Assembly: GCA_947561715.1 (NCBI GenBank)
Contig: OX387197.1
Span: 20,134,266 to 20,198,265, forward strand
Reading direction: 5' to 3'
DNA: 64,000 nt
Origin: Ascidia mentula
Lineage: Eukaryota; Chordata; Ascidiacea; Phlebobranchia; Ascidiidae
Made by a program: the position numbers and the translations under genes. Of this stretch, positions 58,186 through 64,000 are shown piece after piece (position 1 is the stretch's first letter; the number at the start of each line of letters is the position of its first letter). A model generated the notes under the pieces. The model saw only the letters and a list, made by a program, of their open reading frames with translations. It had not been told where the DNA came from and searched no databases.

Positions 58186-61100
58186 CTACAAATCCTCGTC
58201 CTCTTCGGGAGCGCTGCTGGGATTTGGAGGGTCAACGCTGCCCTCATCCAACATCGGTTGCTTGGTTTTGGTCAGACCACTTAAATAGGAATCTGAAAAT
58301 ATAGGACCGGGCGCTCTTTCTGCATCGCCAACGTCAGATTCCACTGATTTTGCAACGGGTTTATCGTCATCAACTACGTCACTCACAGAAGGTTCTTGTT
58401 CAGCACTTTCATCACATACCAACTTTTCCGGTGATCCAGGGGGCGATTCTTTTAATGGCGGGGTTGAAGATTTATGCTCGTTTTCATTACCTTCTTCAGA
58501 TGGTATGACTTCTTCCTGTCCTGATGACTTACTTTCATTTTCATCGGTTATGACTGGTTCGCAAACTGCATCTGGTTCAATGGATTGCGTTTCATTTGAT
58601 GTTTGTTTAGGACTAGCTACCTGCCCGTCGTCTTCCTCCACAATCATCTTTTCATCAACTTTCTCTTCCTCTTGAACAACTGTATCACTTTGTACGGTCT
58701 CCACAACTTTATTATCATCTTCTTTCGTATCTTCATTCACTACACCAGTGTCATCCTCCTTATCCTCTTCCAGTTCCATGTTTTCAGTTTCTTCCTCTTC
58801 TGACATAGGAAGATTTTCATCTTCTGTTTCAATTTTTTCCTCCGCTATTTCATTCGTATCTTGACTAGTTGTGGGTGAAGTACAAAGGTCTTGGGTTTCT
58901 TTTTCTTTATTTGCAGGAGATACATCTGTTCCAGGCATAGGTTCTGAGCACAGAGGAGATCTAGGAGGTTCCTGCTCTATATCAGGAGTCCCAATATCTT
59001 CTTGCTGTGGTTCCAGTTGTTTTGATCCACAAACTTCAGTTTTGCTACTCTCTTCTAATTGCTGCCGAGCTTTCATCAATCTTTCCCCAATTGCGCTTAT
59101 TGCATCACCAGAATGTTGACCTTTTACAGCTTCCTTTACTGTTTTTTCTTCAGTCTCCTCTGGTTCATTGCCTGCTTTTTTAACAAGATCCTCACCCTGG
59201 TCAGGACTGTTTTTTATATTTGCAATTTCCATTTCGGGTTCTTTATCCTTGGCCTCAATATTTTCCTTTTTGAGGACCTTCGAAAAAATGTCATCTAACA
59301 ACTTGGATGGTACTACAGTAGTGCCAGTGCCATGAACATTTGAAGAACTGCTGGTTTGTGTTTTCACCGGAAGGGGCTTTGGTTTTATATCACTTGCCAA
59401 GGTTGAAATTATGCTTGCTGCAGTTACCACTTTTTCTATGGTTGGTTTGGCTGCAGCTGTTAAAGTTTCCTCAGTTAATTTCGGTGGTTCGGGAGCTAAA
59501 TCATCCAGCTTGCCCTTTATTTTGTCCTCTGAAATTTCAAGAACAGGCGATACAGGCTCTTTCATAATATCTGGGGATGTTTTTTCTTCCTGTATCTCTT
59601 CATCCTCTTTGTGCAAGCTCTCATCAATCACCATCATCTCTGTATCACTCTCATCTTCCTCCTCTGCATCAACAATCTCTTTTTCTTCCTCAACAACTGG
59701 TTTTGGTACAACCTCTTTTTCAGGAGCCAAATCGGTCGGAGAAGTAGGAGTGTCAGCGGGGATATCAGTTTCACTTGTTTTGGGTATGAGACTATTTTGA
59801 CCAGCGGTTGCCCCACTGCTTCCAGCTGCTGCACCAGCTTGTGAGCAGGTTGCCATGTGCTTGGGCCAGTGGAGTTGTTGGCAGGGATAATCACAGTAGC
59901 TTGTGTTCCAACAGCAATAGAATATTGCCTCCTTGCCGCAATTGGCACACCATTGCTTTTGCTTTGTTTCTTCAATGGCTTTTGCCTTCTCTGCTTGTGA
60001 TTTGCGCTTAGCTTCTTCCAGCAAGTGCAATTTTTCGTTTTCAATGCTTTGCCGAATTTCAGCTATTGTTAAGTCTGCAAATAATATTTTATTATTGCCA
60101 AGGGAATAACAACAAATAAATAAACAAGTTTTGAATTGAATAATATAGTAAATATTTTTATTTCTGGCAATAAAAGATCTTGTCAGAGGTGAAGTTTATC
60201 ATGTACATTTAAAACTATAACACAGCAATTTATTCTCCTCCAAATTTCAACAATTTGATATTTTTAACATAAAATACCATGGTTATGTTGTAGCTCAGCG
60301 ATCTCCTGTTGGTGCATCCACTTTAAACGATCAAGTTCCAACTGTAGTTGGTGAACTTGGTGAGTGACTTCAGTGTCTTTTGCTGTGGATGCTGCATCTT
60401 TTGGATGGCTTTCGAAAACTGACATCATGTCTTCATACATTTCGACAAGCACTTGTCGCACACCAATCATTACTCTAGAAAACATTCCCATGTATTTTTT
60501 CTGTGGCGACCCCATGAATTTATTATTGTCATAAAAAATGAACAATTAACCACTTGAAACTTACTTTTCATTATACTTGTCAATTTTCTGAAGTGGAAAG
60601 CTTCCATTGGATGAAGGAACTTTGTCAACGGATTCAGTGTTACTTCTGGTAGTCACAGTGTTGGCTTTGACAGGCTCTGGATGAAATTTTTGAAATTTGA
60701 CTTCAAGGCAAGTGACAATAACAAAGCAATCAGTACCTTCACTTTGCCGTGTCACAGGTTTGTGTTTTGGTATCGTGAAAGATGATAATCTCTTGCTAGA
60801 ATCTTGATAAGTAGGTGGGTCTTTAATTTTGTCCTACAGAGAAAGAATTTTGTTTTGCCAACAAAATATAAAAGGTAAATCAAGGCAGAAAGCTTCACGC
60901 CTACCCCAGATAGCCTGTCTGAACTTTTCTGTTTGTCAGAGGTATGGACTGTTTTGCGACTCATTACTTTTTGGGAGAGAATTTTTGCAGCTGATTTTAG
61001 GTTTGTTCTGTCTGTTGTTGATAAAAGATTTGAAAAAAAACAATTAAAATTGGGCATAGTAGCTACGGAGAACACAATAATTACCTTCAGGGGGTTTGGT

Positions 61101-63464
61101 TTTGGGAATTTCTGTCATCATGATTTTTTTTCTGACGATGCCCTAAAAAAAGCACATAGTTTAGTTTTATGTTAATTTGTTTGAATGTTGAAATAGGTGG
61201 CAGCAAACCTCTGGATTTAAAGGTTTTTTTATTCCAACCACTGAACCATCCTTCTTTGCTTTTATTTGGTAATCAGGGTTTTTCTTTGATTTGTCACTAA
61301 AACGAAAATATGTCAGTGTAGTTCATGACAATATTTTTACTTTGCCAATACAATTGTTTTTTAACTTTTTCTCAGCAGCAAACCTGAAGTGCATTGCAAA
61401 ACTTGTTAATTGACAGGAAGATTTCAGATTTATTTGCCAAATTTATTCTTATTGTTATTAAGACTTTCTAATAAATACCTAGTATATATAAGCAGTATCT
61501 AAACATTTACCCAATGTGCTTTCCTTGATCACCAGGAATCTTCTTTTTCTCTTTTCCCAGTGACTTTCCATCCTTTATGCTGGAGGAGTCAGATGGCTTT
61601 GACATCCCTTCAACTTTCCGTGCCTTTGCAATTGCTCCTGAAACATCCTCTGTCATTTTGCGCTTGATACTTGCAATGCCAACGGTCGGCCGGGCAGGTG
61701 TTTCGGTGATTTTTCCAGGCTCTTTGTTGAGAAGTATGGACTTTGGTTTTGCACTCTTTTCCGCTTCAGACTTTTTGGACTTGACGACAACTTTCTGTGA
61801 AGCTCCCTTTTCATCCTAACACACATCAGAATGTACATAAATTTAAAACTTGAAACCATTTCATTGAAGATTGGGTTTCAACGTTCAGCGTACCCGTTTT
61901 TTTGCTTCTTCATCATCAGGAATATCCATAACAAGTTCTGAATCCGATTCATCACTATGATCTGCTGGAACAGAAAAAAAAAATCTTGTGTATGACCATT
62001 AAATATACTATGACCCTAAACACAAACCTTTCTTGCTGGATCTTGTTTCATTTTTGCTTGTTACATCAGCATTTTCACTTACTTTGTCATCAGCGCCTAA
62101 AAAGGGTCAGAAAGTCAGTAAAAATTTACATTTATTTACATTAGCTTTGTTTGCTTTAGTGACACGACCTTTCGTCATTGAGTTTGGTGTTGATTTGTTT
62201 GAGGAGAGGGCATCCTCATTACTTCCGTCAGATGATGAATCTGATTCATCTGAACTTGAATCATCGCTATTCTGCACAAAAGTACGTATTTGCATTATAA
62301 AAAAAAGGGTCCCAGGAGCCATCATGTCTACATAGTAATTTCACACTGAATAAACACCCAAGAGTGGATGTAAGTCTCTACAACATTTCATCATTTTAAA
62401 CGCACAATGCATGGCCATCATGGAAAACACAAGGGTTTTTGCTCTAAACATATGAATTTTTTCTCATGAAATATTTAGAATGCCTGGCAACTTACAGTTA
62501 TGGAATCACGTAGTGATGCAATTGTTTTCTGGAGGAAAGTTGCCTGTTTCTTTGACCCAAAAGACCCTTTTCCCTTTTGTCTTCCACCTGGATGTGCTCC
62601 ACTTGTTGTTACGATCTTTGATTTTTTCTTCGATGGACTTGGTGAAGCAGTGCTTTCCAATGATTCTTTAAGGTCTATCAGAATGTGTTTTGTTAGGTTT
62701 GTGCCTAATGTATCAAAAACCTGTTTCGTTTGTTTACCTGAGCTTGCAATTTTTATGTTCAAAACGCTATCACCAGATGTCAATAGAGATGATTTGGATT
62801 CCTCTTCAATAGCCTCTTTTTTGACAATAATCTGTAAACACAATATACACTTGTAACATATATTAAAGCACAGTATATTTTCATATATTTGCCTTTCATT
62901 AAAGTAGCAAATGTTTTTTTTTAATTTTTATCTTAAATGATAGAAAAAATCATTTGAATCAAATTCTACTACGATTGCGCCTGGAACATACAAAAACCAA
63001 ACAGCTTTTTCTTATTTACATGGACATCTGTTACATACATGCCTATACAACAGCTTTTGTGTTAAATATTTAATTACACTGTCATTTGGGTTGGTGGATG
63101 ATGGAATCCCAGTAGACCGCCTGTACAAGTCCATGTGAGTGAGAGGCGTTCTTGGTGGAGCATATTCAAATGTTCCTATCTTTCTTGTCACATTGTCAAT
63201 ATAATGCTGTGCTTCTGCCATTGCGCTGTCCAGACCTCCTACAATCCAACCAACATGCTTGTTCTTAAATACCCCCCCATGTTAAACAGCATTTTTGGCA
63301 TTCAAATCTTTACCTTTGGCACCAGGGCCTCTGCCTTTCTTCTTGTTTTTCACAGGAAAAGGCATTTCTTTTGACATAAGATAGCAACCAGATAGGGGAA
63401 TCCAGGCTCGATCATGTTGGCCGAAAAACCTTGCATCCACCATGCCTTTGTCTATGCGCAGTGC
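58186..63464 (-). CDS. ZMYND8: ZMYND8 chromatin reader, 3' part
   Basis: ZMYND8 (RACK7) reads acetylated and methylated histones through PHD, bromo and PWWP domains and recruits repressors. Thirteen exons lie in the window: 63314-63464, 63078-63238, 62496-62831, 62130-62271, 62028-62096, 61894-61964, 61511-61815, 61209-61296, 61085-61142, 60905-61011, 60565-60833, 60278-60474, 58186-60074. They give 1,280 residues in frame. The first has the PWWP end ([20 protein letters not shown]). Then come [15 protein letters not shown], the acidic [14 protein letters not shown] block, a coiled coil ([16 protein letters not shown]) and the MYND zinc finger ([30 protein letters not shown]). PHD and bromodomain exons lie beyond the right edge. 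After MYND the protein continues for about 550 very acidic residues, longer than the vertebrate tail. Confidence 0.93.
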
Positions 63465-64000
63465 CTGTATGGGATAAGATAGTAAAACATAAACCTAAAA
63501 TGTAAAACACTAAACCAAGTTTTTACCTAGGGTGCATGTATCTTGGGGAAATAAAATTAAACTCAGTGTTGTCCCTATGTTTATTCACATTAACAATATT
63601 TTGTGATTTATTGTAAAACATAGATGTACATAGTTATTTAAATGCCAAACACCAGTGGTTCCCATACTATTGCCCATAGCCAAGTTAAGGTGCCATAATA
63701 AAGACATTTTCAATAGACACTAGCTCTAGTATCTTTTTGAACATGCAACAACAGATGGTAGTACTATAAAATAATAAGCTTTGTTTTGAAAGAATTTAGT
63801 ATTTGTCGAGTTTCTTTATTTGCAAAATATTACTAAATGCCTGTTTCTCTGCTATATTTGCATCATGTAAAACTTTGAACACACAGTCATTAAAAATTTG
63901 TCTCAAAACTTTGCAGCATGTGGTGAGCCACAGACCGTTTTTCAACAAATACTTGGGTCATGGATTAAAATAGTTTGCAAATCATTACTAGACAAATATT
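63465..64000. other. Intron of ZMYND8
   Basis: The sequence runs upstream of the PWWP exon to the window edge with no recognised exon. A CAGTGGTTCCCATACT at about 63652 resembles one end of a hAT element, but no second end or duplication is clear. Confidence 0.6.

Noticed and set aside
60699-60740. Possible very short intron inside a ZMYND8 exon (GT...AG of about 36 bases)
   Set aside because: Shorter than the other introns here and the frame is open through it; kept as exon.
63652-63990. Possible fourth hAT element starting CAGTGGTTCCCATACT
   Set aside because: The right end is too degenerate and no target-site duplication could be found.

Overview
The window is invertebrate chordate-like nuclear DNA, most likely from an ascidian tunicate. 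It is AT-rich, with many short phase-consistent introns (mostly 50-350 bp), gene pairs packed nearly end to end, and several ORFs whose start codon sits just behind a 3' splice acceptor, as expected where spliced-leader trans-splicing operates. The protein families are animal ones (RELCH, KLHL18, GCDH, NDC1, SLCO/OATP, CK1-alpha, ICE1, ZMYND8). Species cannot be fixed from sequence alone. Exon joins were worked out by hand from splice sites, reading phase and remembered family sequences. The joins for NDC1 (662 codons with stop), ICE1 (1656), GCDH (445), the adhesion GPCR (965), both SLCO genes (664 and 665) and the ZMYND8 part (1281) all close in frame.

Layout. 1-1.3 kb: 3' part of a leucine-rich-repeat membrane receptor (+), lying inside or against the RELCH locus. 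1.3-5.65 kb: RELCH (-), whose last third runs off the left edge. 5.65-7.9 kb: spacer with an inverted repeat and an LTR-retrotransposon fossil. 7.9-10.6 kb: KLHL18 (+, intronless) converging on UQCRB (-). 12.8-14.8 kb: GCDH (-). 15-16 kb: cluster of small mobile elements and hairpins. 16.6-18.9 kb: unrecognised serine-rich gene with two CxxC pairs (-). 20.1-28.2 kb: NDC1 (-), whose 4.5-kb intron holds a complete adhesion GPCR gene on the + strand. 29.2-38.3 kb: two tandem SLCO/OATP transporters (-). 38.5-39.4 kb: hAT-like MITE and tRNA-like SINE. 41.4-43.3 kb: casein kinase 1 alpha (+). 47.2-48.0 kb: DNAJC4-like J-protein (+). 48.3-49.1 kb: UQCRH (-), head to head with ICE1 (+, 49.7-57.0 kb). 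58.2-64 kb: 3' two thirds or more of ZMYND8 (-), open at the right edge.

Neighbours are mostly unrelated housekeeping genes, so no operon-like pathway is evident. Two complex III subunits (UQCRB, UQCRH) occur 38 kb apart. The main points of interest are the gene-within-gene arrangements, a trefoil-bearing adhesion GPCR with a relic of its trefoil exon nearby, two GC-AG introns in only one of the twin SLCO genes, and a set of short hAT-like and hairpin repeats.
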